Assembly (NCBI GenBank): GCA_016700415.1 | Contig: CP065018.1 | Coordinates: 1,611,001-1,675,000, forward strand | Direction of reading: 5' to 3' | Source: Flavobacteriales bacterium | GTDB lineage: Bacteria; Bacteroidota; Bacteroidia; Flavobacteriales_F; PHOS-HE28 | Length of the DNA: 64,000 nucleotides | Shown here: one piece after another, positions 26,077 to 35,633 of the stretch | How the letters are laid out: every line of letters starts with the position of its first letter | Position numbering within the stretch: the first letter of the stretch is position 1 | Position numbers and translations under genes: made by a program | Notes under the pieces: model-generated | Told to the model about the DNA's origin: nothing | Databases searched by the model: none | The model's input: only the letters and a program-made list of their open reading frames with translations

Positions 26077-27165
26077 TCAGTGCGGGTCCGACAAGGCCGG
26101 GTTGTTCAGGAATTCCGGGTCCGTGAGCGAGCGCATGAAAGCCACCAGTGCAGCGCGTTCATCCGCGTCGAGATCGATCGCACCGGCGATCCAAGGCAGC
26201 ATGTGCTGCGAGATGTTCGGTGCGTTGACATTCACTGAATCCGCATAGAAGTCGACCACTTCCTCCAGCGTTGCAAAGCGCCCGTCGTGCATGTAGGGCG
26301 CCGTCACCTCGATGTTACGCAGCGTGGTGGTCTTGAACTTGCCCCCGTCCGAATGAAGACCTGTCACTTCCTCCAGTCCATGGTCGATCACACTGCCACC
26401 ATCCATGCCGATACTGAGGATCGAATTGTCAGAGAAAAACGGGGCGGCATGGCAATCGTTGCAATGGGCCTCACCGAAGAAGAGCTCCCTCCCGGCTATT
26501 TCCTGCGCCGTGAGCGCCGAGATATCCCCGCCATGCTCGTATCGATCGAATCGCGAATTGAAAGAGAGGAACGTGCGCTCGAACTGTGCGATGGCCTTCA
26601 CCACACGCGTGCTGTCCACGCCCGGGGATCCGAAGGCCCGTTCGAAAAGCAGCGGATAATCGGGATGCGCGGCCAAACGATTTTCCACCTCAGGCCAGGT
26701 ATTGCGCATCTCCACCATGTTCGCCACGGGACCAAAGGCCTGCATCTCAAGCGTCGGAGCGCGGCTGTCCCAAAAGAACAGATGGTCCCAGGCCGGGTTC
26801 ATGATGGCCATGGAATTCCGCCTGCCCGGGGTACCGTCCGTGCCGAGCGAAACAACGCGCGGGTCTGTGAAGGCAAATTCCTGTTGATGGCACGTCGCAC
26901 AGGACATGGAGTAGTCGTCGGACAGCGCTTTCTCGTAAAACAACTTCCGGCCCAAGGCGATCCCTTCCACGGTCAACGGGTTGTCCGCCGGGAAGATCAA
27001 TTCGTGTAACGGGTCGGCCGCCCATGCTGGGAACGCCAGTTGGAAGGGCGTTGGGCCGTTCCAAGCACTGGAGGGCTGGGCCATATCGGGGTCCCGCTGG
27101 CAGGAATACAGCCCCACCAAGCTCGTACAAAGGGCTGCCAAGACATAGGTGCGTGGGTGCTTCAT
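26077..27165 (-). CDS. Di-haem cytochrome c peroxidase / MauG-family lipoprotein
   Basis: 362 residues with two c-type haem sites: CATCHQ near residue 95 and CNDCHAAP near 238. They are separated by the usual distance for bacterial di-haem peroxidases, with ALGRKLFYEKALS and RELFFGEAHC around them. The signal sequence ends LVGLYSCQRDPD, which fits a lipobox, so the protein should be anchored in the periplasmic face of a membrane. It would reduce H2O2 with electrons from cytochromes or cupredoxins, or act as a MauG-like oxidase. It lies in the metal-resistance region, convergent with the copA fragment. Gene and family assignment are firm, substrate is not. Confidence 0.92.
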   Translation of the reverse strand: MKHPRTYVLAALCTSLVGLYSCQRDPDMAQPSSAWNGPTPFQLAFPAWAADPLHELIFPADNPLTVEGIALGRKLFYEKALSDDYSMSCATCHQQEFAFTDPRVVSLGTDGTPGRRNSMAIMNPAWDHLFFWDSRAPTLEMQAFGPVANMVEMRNTWPEVENRLAAHPDYPLLFERAFGSPGVDSTRVVKAIAQFERTFLSFNSRFDRYEHGGDISALTAQEIAGRELFFGEAHCNDCHAAPFFSDNSILSIGMDGGSVIDHGLEEVTGLHSDGGKFKTTTLRNIEVTAPYMHDGRFATLEEVVDFYADSVNVNAPNISQHMLPWIAGAIDLDADERAALVAFMRSLTDPEFLNNPALSDPH

Positions 27166-27587
27166 CCGGGGTAAATATCGCTGAACTTATCCGTGAACAT
27201 CAATTACTATCTTGTCTATTCTTGGAATGGTGGATCTGGGGTGCCATTGGTCATGGCCGCCACATGCTCCCGGAACGCTGCACATGGACAGACAGACTTC
27301 TGAAGGACCGAGCAACGGATGTCCATAACGCTTCATGCACGCTGCACTACTTGCAGGTCATAGGTAGTTCCGTGCAGCAGTCCGAAGTCCGCCGGAAGCT
27401 CCTGTGCCATGATCGGTCCTTGGATGTACGCACCCACAAGTCGCCCCGGCCTGTTCCGGTCAGGATCTCTTTGTATCGTCAGGCCGCGGTGGCATGCGGG
27501 AGCGGGGAAGTCCCGCCCGATCGGGTGTCGGCGGAAACCTTAGGCGAGTGAGCGTTTTATTACATTACTCCCAAACCTCCCCGGATC
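27166..27587. other. Gene-free stretch, 420 bp
   Basis: It separates the divergent peroxidase and methyltransferase genes. One plus-strand frame fills part of it but lacks family resemblance or a plausible start. Promoters for both neighbours should lie here; I could not place them with confidence. Confidence 0.5.
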
Positions 27588-27632
27588 ATGAAACGTAGCA
27601 GGGAAGTTCACCGAAGGTTTAAAACAGCCACC

Positions 27633-28391
27633 ATGACCACTAGAATGAACCCCATGCCTCTACATGACCGGCCTGTGCAGATCCATATGGGATCGTATTT
27701 CGGCCCGAACCGGGACAAATTACCGCCGTCCATCAAGTTCTTGAACAAAGTCTTTGGCAGATTAGGTGTCCCCTATGTATTGCTCCCTCGATTTGATCAC
27801 CAGCACCACATGCTGAGCATCGAGCAAGCGTCCAACATCCATCACCTTGTCGATCGGGTCCTGGATACGGGTGTTCCCGGCGCGTTCGTGGAATTGGGCT
27901 GTTATACGGGGAGCAGTGCGGCTCTTATCAGTGGCCTGCTCGAACCACCGGGTGCGCAACGTGAATTCCATGTTTACGACCGCTTTGATATCGAGCTTGG
28001 AAAGCAGCAGAACATCCACGAAGTGTTCAAGAACACGATCCATGCGGAAGGTGTGCCTATGCCGATCATCCATGTGGGTGACTTTCTTCAAACCGTGCCA
28101 ACGGACCTCCCGGAAGTGATCGCATTCGCCCACCTTGACTGCGGTACGGGAGGGAGTGCCGAAGAACATGCGGCATTGATCACCCATTGTTTGGAAGGTG
28201 TATACCCGCGGCTGGCCCAAGGTGCGGTGGTGCTACTAATGGATTATCATAGGGCCGGTGCAACGTTGGACGGGTGTAATTCAAATCCCGGTGTACGGAT
28301 GGCCTGCGATGCCTTTTTCCTGGACAAACCGGAGCAGATCCAGCTTTTATATGGTGGCCCTTGCTCCCATGCATTTGTCCGCAAACGATGA
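27633..28391 (+). CDS. TylF/MycF-like class I methyltransferase
   Basis: About 252 residues from MTTRMNPMPLHD; an in-frame ATG at 27588 is an alternative. A Rossmann-type SAM site is visible as GAFVELGCYTGSSAALIS (about residue 92), then FHVYDRFDIEL at the end of strand 2 and an acidic metal-binding-like site in FAHLDCGTGG and LLMDYHRAGA. This layout is that of TylF/MycF macrocin O-methyltransferase-like proteins, usually encoded with glycan or secondary-metabolite genes. Nothing nearby supports a substrate. Codon use looks like that of its neighbours. Confidence 0.72.
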   Translation: MTTRMNPMPLHDRPVQIHMGSYFGPNRDKLPPSIKFLNKVFGRLGVPYVLLPRFDHQHHMLSIEQASNIHHLVDRVLDTGVPGAFVELGCYTGSSAALISGLLEPPGAQREFHVYDRFDIELGKQQNIHEVFKNTIHAEGVPMPIIHVGDFLQTVPTDLPEVIAFAHLDCGTGGSAEEHAALITHCLEGVYPRLAQGAVVLLMDYHRAGATLDGCNSNPGVRMACDAFFLDKPEQIQLLYGGPCSHAFVRKR

Positions 28392-28562
28392 TCTGGGAAA
28401 ATGCGGAGGTTCCCCGATCCACCTTCCACGCGCAGGAGCGTGGGGAGGATGCTGGATCGCGGCATGGCCAGGGGTATGTCCCCCACTTCCTCCAGTTCGG
28501 CTTCCAAGGGGTGAGGCCATTTCAGTACTGAACCACTGGATTACTGACTACCTTGTGACTGC

Positions 28563-28967
28563 ATGTGGAAGTTCTCCTTCATCCGAAAGAGCAAGTTGGT
28601 GATCCTGCCGCTTGCCGCGTTGCTGCTGTTCGCGGCATTTGCGCCGAAACTTTCGCGGATGACCTGCACCTCAAGTGGCCGTACTTCCGTCAGCTTGGGT
28701 GAGGCCAAGGATTGCTGCCCGTCTTCGGAACATCCCGGTTCACAGTTCACACCCACCTGCTGTGAGTTCACCAGTGTGCAGTCTGAGATCCCAACATTCA
28801 CCTTCGATAAGGTCTTGGTGCCGCCTTCGGTGCATGCCGTTGCTATTCCCTGGCGCACGGTGATCGAAGTGCCCCTTTCCGGGCATGCTTGGACCATCAG
28901 GCCGCAATGCCGTCCTCCACGGCTCTTGAAAGCCCGCTTGGCGGAGCTTCAGACCTACCTCATTTAG
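28563..28967 (+). CDS. HYC_CC_PP-like small exported Cys-rich protein
   Basis: 134 residues with an N-terminal membrane segment (KLVILPLAALLLFAAFAPKL) and conserved-looking cysteines: MTCTS, KDCCPSS and PTCCEF, then QCRPPRLL near the C-terminus. The order Cys, CC, PP and the length match the HYC_CC_PP family that Bacteroidota keep next to copper efflux genes, although the HYC motif itself is degenerate here. It probably binds metal in the periplasm. It is the first gene before the Cus-type operon, separated from the HMBD protein by about 185 bp. Confidence 0.65.
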   Translation: MWKFSFIRKSKLVILPLAALLLFAAFAPKLSRMTCTSSGRTSVSLGEAKDCCPSSEHPGSQFTPTCCEFTSVQSEIPTFTFDKVLVPPSVHAVAIPWRTVIEVPLSGHAWTIRPQCRPPRLLKARLAELQTYLI

Positions 28968-29151
28968 GATCGTCCCTCCCGGACCCGTTGGTCCGTCGCG
29001 CTTGATGGCTTTGTCCCGTCGCGCATTTCTACGACCGTTCCATTTTCATTTCAGCCGTCGGCATTGCCACGCGGCTACACCTTCCGGAAATTGCTCAGGG
29101 CCAAGAACGGTGGTCCGTCACTTCCAAAAACCATAAAACAACAACACGACC

Positions 29152-29427
29152 ATGAACAAGTACAGCCTGATCATCCTCGCCCTTGCAGTGACCACCTGGA
29201 CCGCCTGCGGTACCAGCTCGACCAACGATCAACACCACGACCACATGATGAACGACAGCAGCGCCATGCACTCCAACGAACAGGGCTCCATGCACATGAT
29301 GGGCGACAGCACCACCATGCACTCCGCGGAGGGAATGGCCTATGCCTGCCCGATGCATCCCGAAGTGACCGGGAAGGAAGGGGACAAATGCTCGAAGTGC
29401 GGGATGTACCTCGAACCTGTCAAATAA
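29152..29427 (+). CDS. Small metal-binding lipoprotein with HMBD motif
   Basis: 91 residues. The signal sequence ends VTTWTACGTSS, consistent with a lipoprotein. A His/Met-rich linker (DQHHDHMMND, SMHMMGDSTTMHS) leads to the heavy-metal-binding domain YACPMHPEVTGKEGDKCSKCGMYLEP. The Met, His and Cys content suits Cu(I)/Ag(I) capture in the periplasm, a role like CusF, though the fold differs. It is 24 bp from the DUF2231 gene and clearly part of the efflux operon. Confidence 0.85.
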   Translation: MNKYSLIILALAVTTWTACGTSSTNDQHHDHMMNDSSAMHSNEQGSMHMMGDSTTMHSAEGMAYACPMHPEVTGKEGDKCSKCGMYLEPVK

Positions 29428-29451
29428 GCGCAACACCAAAAAAAAACGACC

Positions 29452-30003
29452 ATGAACACCTGGGAGCTCCATCCGGCCTTCGTCCACTTTCCGATCGCGC
29501 TGCTGCTGAGCGGCGTGGTACTGGACCTCTATGGTTGGCGAAAGAAGCGGGTGGACCTTTCACGCGTGGCCTTCGGGTTGATCGTGGCAGGGGTGATAAC
29601 GGGCCTCTTGACGATCATTACGGGTGTGATGGCCTACTACACAGTGCCCGCCCACACCGAGGCTGCGCACGAGCGCATGACCTGGCACATCTGGATCCAG
29701 TCCATCGCCATCGGGGTGTTCGGGCTGATGTGCCTGCTGCGCTGGAAGCGGAGAAAAAGCCTCGTCGCGCCAAGTGCCTTGTTCCTGAGCGTGTCGGCGG
29801 CGGTGCTGCTGATCGTTGGTTCTTACCTCGGTGCATGGATCGTCTATCGCGGCGGTGCCGGGGTGGATCCCGCGATCCTTTCCCACGAAGTGCGCGAAGG
29901 GCACCACCATCATCACGGCGGGGAGATGGACGATGACCACGACGGCGATCATCATGATGGGGATCATCACGATGACGATCACGACGAAGACCAGCATCAT
30001 TGA
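29452..30003 (+). CDS. DUF2231-family membrane protein with His/Asp-rich tail
   Basis: 183 residues with about four transmembrane helices. The start MNTWELHPAFVHFPIALLL is characteristic of DUF2231 proteins, which carry a conserved HPAxVHFPIA motif. After the last helix (ALFLSVSAAVLLIVGSYLGA) there is a roughly 40-residue hydrophilic tail rich in His and Asp (GHHHHHGGEMDDDHDGD, then repeated HHD blocks), typical of metal buffering. It lies between the small HMBD lipoprotein and the CusA-type pump, with 22 bp to the latter. It may store or hand over metal ions at the membrane; this is inference. Confidence 0.85.
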   Translation: MNTWELHPAFVHFPIALLLSGVVLDLYGWRKKRVDLSRVAFGLIVAGVITGLLTIITGVMAYYTVPAHTEAAHERMTWHIWIQSIAIGVFGLMCLLRWKRRKSLVAPSALFLSVSAAVLLIVGSYLGAWIVYRGGAGVDPAILSHEVREGHHHHHGGEMDDDHDGDHHDGDHHDDDHDEDQHH

Positions 30004-30025
30004 CCCCTGAACAGGCCCACTCCTG

Positions 30026-33000
30026 ATGGTACACGCCCTCATCCGCTTCGCACTCCGCAACCGCTATTTGGTGCTGTTGACTGCCGCCGCCTTGTTCGGC
30101 TGGGGCATCTACTCGGTGCAGCGCAACCCCGTGGACGCCATCCCGGACCTCTCGGAGAACCAAGTGATCGTCTTCACGGAGTGGATGGGGCGCAGCCCGC
30201 AGGTGGTGGAGGACCAGGTGACCTATCCCTTGGTGAGCAACCTGCAGGGCATTCCGCATGTGAAGGACATCCGGGCCACATCGATGTTCGGGATGAGCTT
30301 CGTGTACGTGGTGTTCGACGACGATGAGGACATTTATGCGGCGCGCACGCGGGTACTGGAGAAGTTGAACTACGCCCAGCGCGCCTTGCCGCCCGGGGTC
30401 ACGCCGAGCCTCGGCCCCGACGGCACCGGCGTGGGCCACATCTTCTGGTACCATTTGAACGCGCCCGGGATGGATCTCGGCGAGCAGCGCGCCTTGCAGG
30501 ATTGGTACGTGAAATTCGCGTTGCAAACGGTGCCGGGCGTGGCGGAAGTGGCCTCGTTCGGCGGCTTCGAGAAGCAGTACCAGTTGGTGATCGACCCGCT
30601 GAAGCTCCAGTATTACGGCCTGTCCATGAAGGATGTGATGGACAAGGTGAAGGCGAACAACAACGAGGTGGGCGGGCGCAAGTTCGAGATGTCGGACATG
30701 GCCTACATCATCCGCGGGCTGGGCTACATCAAGAGCAAGGCGGACATCGAGCGCATTGCGCTTACCGAGCGCAACGGCATCGCGGTGCGCGTCAGCGATG
30801 TGGGCACGGTGCAGATGGGCGGCGACCTGCGCCTCGGGATCTTCGACGAGAACGGGGACGGGGAAGTAGTGGGCGGCATCGTGGTGATGCGCTACGGGGC
30901 CAATGCCGACCAAGTGATCCAGGATGTAAAAGCGAAGATGAAGGACGTGCAAAAAGGCTTGCCCGAAGGGGTGACCTTCCGCACCTCGTACGACCGGAGC
31001 ACGTTGATCGACGAGGCGATCGCTTCCGTGAAAGGCACCTTGATCGAGGAGATGATCGCGGTGTCCCTCGTGGTGCTGCTCTTCCTCTTCCATTGGCGCA
31101 GCGCGTTGATCATCCTTATTCAGTTACCGATCTCCGTGGCGATCAGTTTCATCCTCCTGCAGGCCTTCGGCATCTCGTCCAACATCATGTCGCTCACGGG
31201 AATTGCCTTGGCCATCGGGGTGGTAGTGGACGATGGCATCGTGATGGTGGAGAACGCGTATCGGCATCTTTCCGAGGAACAGTTGAAGAAGATGCCGCTG
31301 CCGCAGAAGGTGGCCTTGGGCTGGCGCTCGTGGTTCACGCGCCGGCCGGACCCGCTGGGCGCGGATGAACGGGCCTCCATCATCGAGCGGGCCGCTGTGC
31401 AGGTGGGTCCGGGCGTGTTCTATTCCACCATCGTGGTGATCGCGTCCTTCCTGCCGGTCTTCATGCTCACCGGCATGGAAGGCAAGCTCTTCCATCCGCT
31501 GGCCTGGACCAAGACCTTCATCCTGCTGGTGGACGCCTTCCTCGCGATCACCCTCACCCCGGTGCTGGTAACGCTGCTGCTACGGGGCCGGATGCGCCCG
31601 GAATCCGCCAATCCCATCAACCGCTTTCTGGAGCGGCTCTACACTCCGGTGCTCCGGTGGTGCATGCACTGGCGGCGCACCACGTTGGCGATCAACATCG
31701 CGGCGCTGGCCATCGGCGGCTTCATGCTTACCCGCTTGGGCACGGAGTTCATGCCGCCCTTGGATGAAGGTTCTATCCTCTTCATGCCCGTCACCTTGCC
31801 GGACATTTCCAACGCGGAGATCAAACGGATCCTACAAACGCAGGACAAGTTGATCACTTCCGTGCCCGAGGTGGACCATGTGCTGGGCAAGGCCGGGCGG
31901 GCGAGCACGGCCACGGACAATTCCCCCATCAGCATGATCGAGACGCTGATCATGCTGAAGCCGCGGGACCAGTGGCGGCCGGGCATGCGCAAGGCGGACA
32001 TCATCGCGGAGCTGAACGCGAAGATGCAGATCCCGGGCGTCACCAACGGATGGACGCAGCCGATCATCAACCGGATCAACATGCTCTCCACTGGCGTGCG
32101 CACCGACGTGGGCCTGAAGATCTACGGGCAGCAGTTGGACACCATCTACGCCGTGGCCCAGCGCCTGAAGAAAGCATTGGTCGGCATCGACGGGGTGAAG
32201 GACCTCTACGTGGAACCGATCACCGGCGGAAAGTATCTCGACGTCTCCATCAAACGCGACGAGCTGGGCCGCTACGGATTGACGGTGGACGACGTGAACG
32301 CCATGGTGGAAACGGCCATCGGGGGCCTGCCCATCACCACCACCATCGAAGGGCGACAGCGGTTCAGCGTCAGCGCGCGCTTCGGGCAGGACTACCGGAA
32401 CGACCTGCCCGATTTGCGACCGCTGCCCGTGCAGACCATGTCCTTCGGTGCCATACCGCTGGAGGCCGTGGCGGACGTGTCCCTCAGCGATGGCCCTTCG
32501 ATGATCAACTCGGAAAACGCGATGTTGCGCGGCATGGTGCTGTTCAACGTGCGGGATCGGGACATGGGCAGTACGGTCAACGAGGCGCAGCAGCGGATCG
32601 CCGCGCTGCACCAGCCACTGCCCAAGGGCTACTACATGGAGTGGAGCGGGCAATGGCAGAACCAGATCCACGCGAACCGGACGCTCAAGCTCGTGCTCCC
32701 GATCGTGCTGATCATCATCGTGCTGGTGCTCTACTTCACCTACCGCTCGGTGAAGGAGGCCCTGCTCACCTTGATCACCGTGCCCTTCGCACTGATCGGC
32801 GGGGTGTTCATGGTCTACTTCTACGGCATCAACCTGTCAGTGGCGGTGGCGGTGGGCTTCATCGCGCTCTTCGGCATGGCGGTGGAAACGGCGATGATCA
32901 TGACGATCTACCTCAACGAGGCGATGCTGGAGCTGGTAAAGAAGAAGGGCAACAGCAGCGACACCATCACCAATGCGGACCTGCGGGAATATGTCTTCGA

Positions 33001-33244
33001 CGGAGCGGCCAAGCGCCTGCGCCCGAAACTGATGACCGTATCGGTGGCGCTCTTCGGCCTCATCCCCATCCTGTGGGCCACCGGCGCGGGCTCGGACGTG
33101 ATGCTGCCGATCGTGGTACCGTTGATCGGCGGCACGCTCACCTCCTCTATCTACGTGCTCCTGGTAACGCCTATTGTTTTCGAGATGACCAAAGAGCGGG
33201 AGCTGAAACGCCACGGAAAGATCGAGATCATCGAAGCGCAATGA
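30026..33244 (+). CDS. cusA: CusA/CzcA-family heavy-metal RND efflux pump
   Basis: A 1072-residue inner-membrane RND transporter that uses proton-motive force to export metal from the periplasm or inner membrane. N-terminal MVHALIRFALRNRYLVLL begins TM1. RNPVDAIPDLSENQVIVFTE and EDQVTYPLVSNLQGIPHVKD are hallmark CzcA/CusA segments, and the TM4 motif region GIALAIGVVVDDGIVMVEN carries the proton-relay acidic pair. The second half repeats this with GFIALFGMAVETAMIMTIY. The monovalent Cu/Ag (CusA) type is favoured by context and by methionines in the periplasmic loops, but a divalent pump cannot be excluded. It overlaps the start of the outer-membrane channel gene by 4 bp. Confidence 0.92.
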   Translation: MVHALIRFALRNRYLVLLTAAALFGWGIYSVQRNPVDAIPDLSENQVIVFTEWMGRSPQVVEDQVTYPLVSNLQGIPHVKDIRATSMFGMSFVYVVFDDDEDIYAARTRVLEKLNYAQRALPPGVTPSLGPDGTGVGHIFWYHLNAPGMDLGEQRALQDWYVKFALQTVPGVAEVASFGGFEKQYQLVIDPLKLQYYGLSMKDVMDKVKANNNEVGGRKFEMSDMAYIIRGLGYIKSKADIERIALTERNGIAVRVSDVGTVQMGGDLRLGIFDENGDGEVVGGIVVMRYGANADQVIQDVKAKMKDVQKGLPEGVTFRTSYDRSTLIDEAIASVKGTLIEEMIAVSLVVLLFLFHWRSALIILIQLPISVAISFILLQAFGISSNIMSLTGIALAIGVVVDDGIVMVENAYRHLSEEQLKKMPLPQKVALGWRSWFTRRPDPLGADERASIIERAAVQVGPGVFYSTIVVIASFLPVFMLTGMEGKLFHPLAWTKTFILLVDAFLAITLTPVLVTLLLRGRMRPESANPINRFLERLYTPVLRWCMHWRRTTLAINIAALAIGGFMLTRLGTEFMPPLDEGSILFMPVTLPDISNAEIKRILQTQDKLITSVPEVDHVLGKAGRASTATDNSPISMIETLIMLKPRDQWRPGMRKADIIAELNAKMQIPGVTNGWTQPIINRINMLSTGVRTDVGLKIYGQQLDTIYAVAQRLKKALVGIDGVKDLYVEPITGGKYLDVSIKRDELGRYGLTVDDVNAMVETAIGGLPITTTIEGRQRFSVSARFGQDYRNDLPDLRPLPVQTMSFGAIPLEAVADVSLSDGPSMINSENAMLRGMVLFNVRDRDMGSTVNEAQQRIAALHQPLPKGYYMEWSGQWQNQIHANRTLKLVLPIVLIIIVLVLYFTYRSVKEALLTLITVPFALIGGVFMVYFYGINLSVAVAVGFIALFGMAVETAMIMTIYLNEAMLELVKKKGNSSDTITNADLREYVFDGAAKRLRPKLMTVSVALFGLIPILWATGAGSDVMLPIVVPLIGGTLTSSIYVLLVTPIVFEMTKERELKRHGKIEIIEAQ

Positions 33245-34512
33245 ACATGGACAAAGCACGATATATCCTCCTCCCGTGGCTGTGCCTCTTCGCATTGCAC
33301 ACCTCCGCCCAGACGATGAGCTTGGGCATGGTGCTGGACAGCATCACCGCGCACCACCCGGCCCTGCTGATGGCGGATGCGGATATCAAGGCCATGGACG
33401 CGGAGGCGAAAGGCGCACGCAACTGGATGCCCACGCAGCTCGGTACCGGATTCAACATGACACCCTATGATGCCTCGACCTGGCAAAAAGGAGCCAATGG
33501 AATGAATGGCATGGGCAGCTACATGTTCTCCATCCAGCAGATGTTCCCCAAGGCCGGCCAGCTGAATGCGAACGCCGACTACATGGGCCGCTTGGCATCC
33601 GTGGGGCGTGAGGACAGCGTGAGCACCTTGGCCGACCTGCGCGCACAGGCCGAAGTCAGCTACAACGCGTGGCTCGTGGGGTTGAAGAAGCTCGAAGTGC
33701 TGCGCAAGGACAAGGCCTTGCTGCAAGCGATGGTGGTGAACGCCGAGCAACGATACCGCGACGGCAGTAGCGCCCTCGGGGCCTACTACAAGGCCACCGC
33801 CGCCGTGGGCGAGGCCGATCGCATGATCTCCGTGGTCTCCGCCGGGATCGATCAGCAACGGATCGCCTTGAACACCCTGATGGCGCGCGACCCGCTGCTT
33901 GTGTTCACCATCGACACCACATACGTCATCCGGGACTATGCCACCCAGCCGTTGGACACCGCGGCGTTCAATGCCGACCGCAGCGACCTGCGCGCGATCG
34001 ACCGGCGCATCGGCATCGCTGCCGCCCAAGCGGACTTGGCGCGTACGGACCTCAAACCGGACTTCGGCTTGCGCTATGACCACATGATCGGCTTCGGTGG
34101 ATCCTACGATATGTTCAACCTGATGGCGATGGTGAGCGTGCCGCTGCCGTGGTCCACGCGTTCCGCAAAGGCCCGCGCCACCGGCTTCGAGCTGCGTGGC
34201 CAGGCCCTCCGCGAGCAGAAGGTGATGAAACGGAATGAACTGATGGGCGCCGCGCATCAGCTCTTAGCCGAATTGAAGGCCGGTCGCGAGCAGATGGACC
34301 TTTATGCGAACGTGATCATCCCCGGGGCGCAGCGCAATCTCGACGCCGTGCGCTTGGGCTATGCGCAACAGACCGATGACCTCTTCACCTACTACGATGC
34401 GTGGGAAACCGTCTACTCTGCGGAGTTGGCCCGGCTGGACCGCCTGCTCGAGATCCTGAACGCACAGGCTCGCTTGGAACGCGTGCTGCAGATCAATTCA
34501 GCAACCCCATGA
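33241..34512 (+). CDS. TolC-family outer-membrane efflux channel (CusC-like)
   Basis: 423 residues. The signal peptide runs from MNMDKARYILLPW to SAQ. The mature part has the two-fold long alpha-hairpin pattern of outer-membrane efflux proteins: heptad-like stretches around ADIKAMDAEAKGARN, LRAQAVSYN-like and AQRNLDAVRLGYAQQTDDLFTYYDAWET, with a beta-barrel part around MNGMGSYMFSIQQMFPKAGQ. It is the outer-membrane exit duct for the RND pump. The ATG at 33241 sits in an ATGA overlap with the cusA stop, and the next gene overlaps by 4 bp, so all are translationally coupled. A much longer frame starting at 31972 is antisense-free but spurious, since it lies within cusA. Confidence 0.88.
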   Translation: MNMDKARYILLPWLCLFALHTSAQTMSLGMVLDSITAHHPALLMADADIKAMDAEAKGARNWMPTQLGTGFNMTPYDASTWQKGANGMNGMGSYMFSIQQMFPKAGQLNANADYMGRLASVGREDSVSTLADLRAQAEVSYNAWLVGLKKLEVLRKDKALLQAMVVNAEQRYRDGSSALGAYYKATAAVGEADRMISVVSAGIDQQRIALNTLMARDPLLVFTIDTTYVIRDYATQPLDTAAFNADRSDLRAIDRRIGIAAAQADLARTDLKPDFGLRYDHMIGFGGSYDMFNLMAMVSVPLPWSTRSAKARATGFELRGQALREQKVMKRNELMGAAHQLLAELKAGREQMDLYANVIIPGAQRNLDAVRLGYAQQTDDLFTYYDAWETVYSAELARLDRLLEILNAQARLERVLQINSATP

Positions 34513-35633
34513 GCGTCCGGATCCTGCCTCTGTTGATGCTTTCCGCTCTGCTGTTCGCCGCCTGCGAGGAGCGGAACACTGGCGGGCAGCGCCATGCTCC
34601 GGTCCCGCCGGACAGCGTGCTCGCGCCGCTGCTCCGCTCCACGGACGAATACGCATTGAGCCAGCTGCCCACCGTGGAACTGCGGCATGGCACGGAAACC
34701 ATTTCGCTGAACCTCGAAGGGCTCTTGGCGTGGGACACCCGGGCCGTGGGCTCCATCACCGCACGCGTCAGCGGCCGCATCCAGAAGCTGCACGTCCGGT
34801 CCATGTTCGCAAGGGTGACCAAGGGACAGGCCATTGCGGAGATCTACAGTCCCGAGCTGGCCACGGCCCAAGAAAACCTCTTGTTCATCCTGAAGCAGGA
34901 CCCGGGCAATTCCTCCCTGATCGCGGCGGCACGGAGCAAATTGCTTCTGCTCGGAATGACCGAGGGACAATTGAAGCGGATCACGGACCAGGGCACCATC
35001 GACCCCACGGTCACCATCGTCAGTGCGTACTCGGGCCGCGCGATCGATCCCGGCATGGAAATTCCCGGTCCCACAACTTCAACCTCCGGCCTTCAGCCTA
35101 CGGCGGCGTTGGCATTGAAGGAAGGCGACTACGTGGCGAAAGGTGCAACGCTGATGAGCATCGCAGATGATCGGAAGATCTGGGCCTTGATCAAGATCCC
35201 GCCGGCGCAAAGCGATGTGCTCGCTTCCGGCGACAGCATCACGATCGTTACGCCCGCAGGTAGCGGACACAGCGTTAGGGCGCGCATCGGGTCCATCGAG
35301 CCGTTCTTCCGCGAAGGGGAATGGAACCTCACAGCGCGCGTGCCGCTGGACAACTCCACACTGGGCCTTCCTGTGGGCATGCCCGTTCATGCCATCGCAA
35401 AGCGCAAGGTGAAGGATGCGGATTGGTTGCCGCGACCGGCGGTAGTTTCCCTCGGTACGGAGCAGGTCGTCTTCGTCGCTGCCGACGCGGGCTTTACCGC
35501 ACGAAGCGTCCAGGTCGGCGTGCGTTCAGACAGCCTCGTGCAAGTCCTCGGCGGCATCAAACCGGCCGAACGCGTGGCCGCCAACGGCCAGTTCCTCATG
35601 GACAGCGAAAGCTTCATCCAGACCACACCATGA
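34509..35633 (+). CDS. Efflux RND periplasmic adaptor (membrane fusion) protein
   Basis: 374 residues. The lipoprotein signal MSVRILPLLMLSALLFAAC fits anchoring to the inner membrane. The HlyD/CusB adaptor pattern follows: a lipoyl-like segment with RIQKLHVRSMFARVTKGQAI, an alpha-hairpin (AEIYSPELATAQENLLF), and a beta-barrel part with DYVAKGATLMSIADDRKIWAL and LPVGMPVHA. It would bridge pump and channel. A second, different adaptor follows with a 4-bp overlap. The first of the pair lacks an HMBD. Confidence 0.88.
   Translation: MSVRILPLLMLSALLFAACEERNTGGQRHAPVPPDSVLAPLLRSTDEYALSQLPTVELRHGTETISLNLEGLLAWDTRAVGSITARVSGRIQKLHVRSMFARVTKGQAIAEIYSPELATAQENLLFILKQDPGNSSLIAAARSKLLLLGMTEGQLKRITDQGTIDPTVTIVSAYSGRAIDPGMEIPGPTTSTSGLQPTAALALKEGDYVAKGATLMSIADDRKIWALIKIPPAQSDVLASGDSITIVTPAGSGHSVRARIGSIEPFFREGEWNLTARVPLDNSTLGLPVGMPVHAIAKRKVKDADWLPRPAVVSLGTEQVVFVAADAGFTARSVQVGVRSDSLVQVLGGIKPAERVAANGQFLMDSESFIQTTP

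Noticed and set aside
27024..27551. 175-residue plus-strand frame between the peroxidase and methyltransferase genes
   Set aside because: It overlaps the peroxidase start on the opposite strand, has no motif and no signal peptide.
29618..31093. 491-residue minus-strand frame opposite the DUF2231 and RND pump genes
   Set aside because: Antisense to two well-supported genes; composition is typical of a shadow frame.
31972..33240. Long N-terminal extension of the TolC-like channel gene
   Set aside because: It lies inside cusA in another frame. The start at 33241 has an ATGA overlap and a normal signal peptide.
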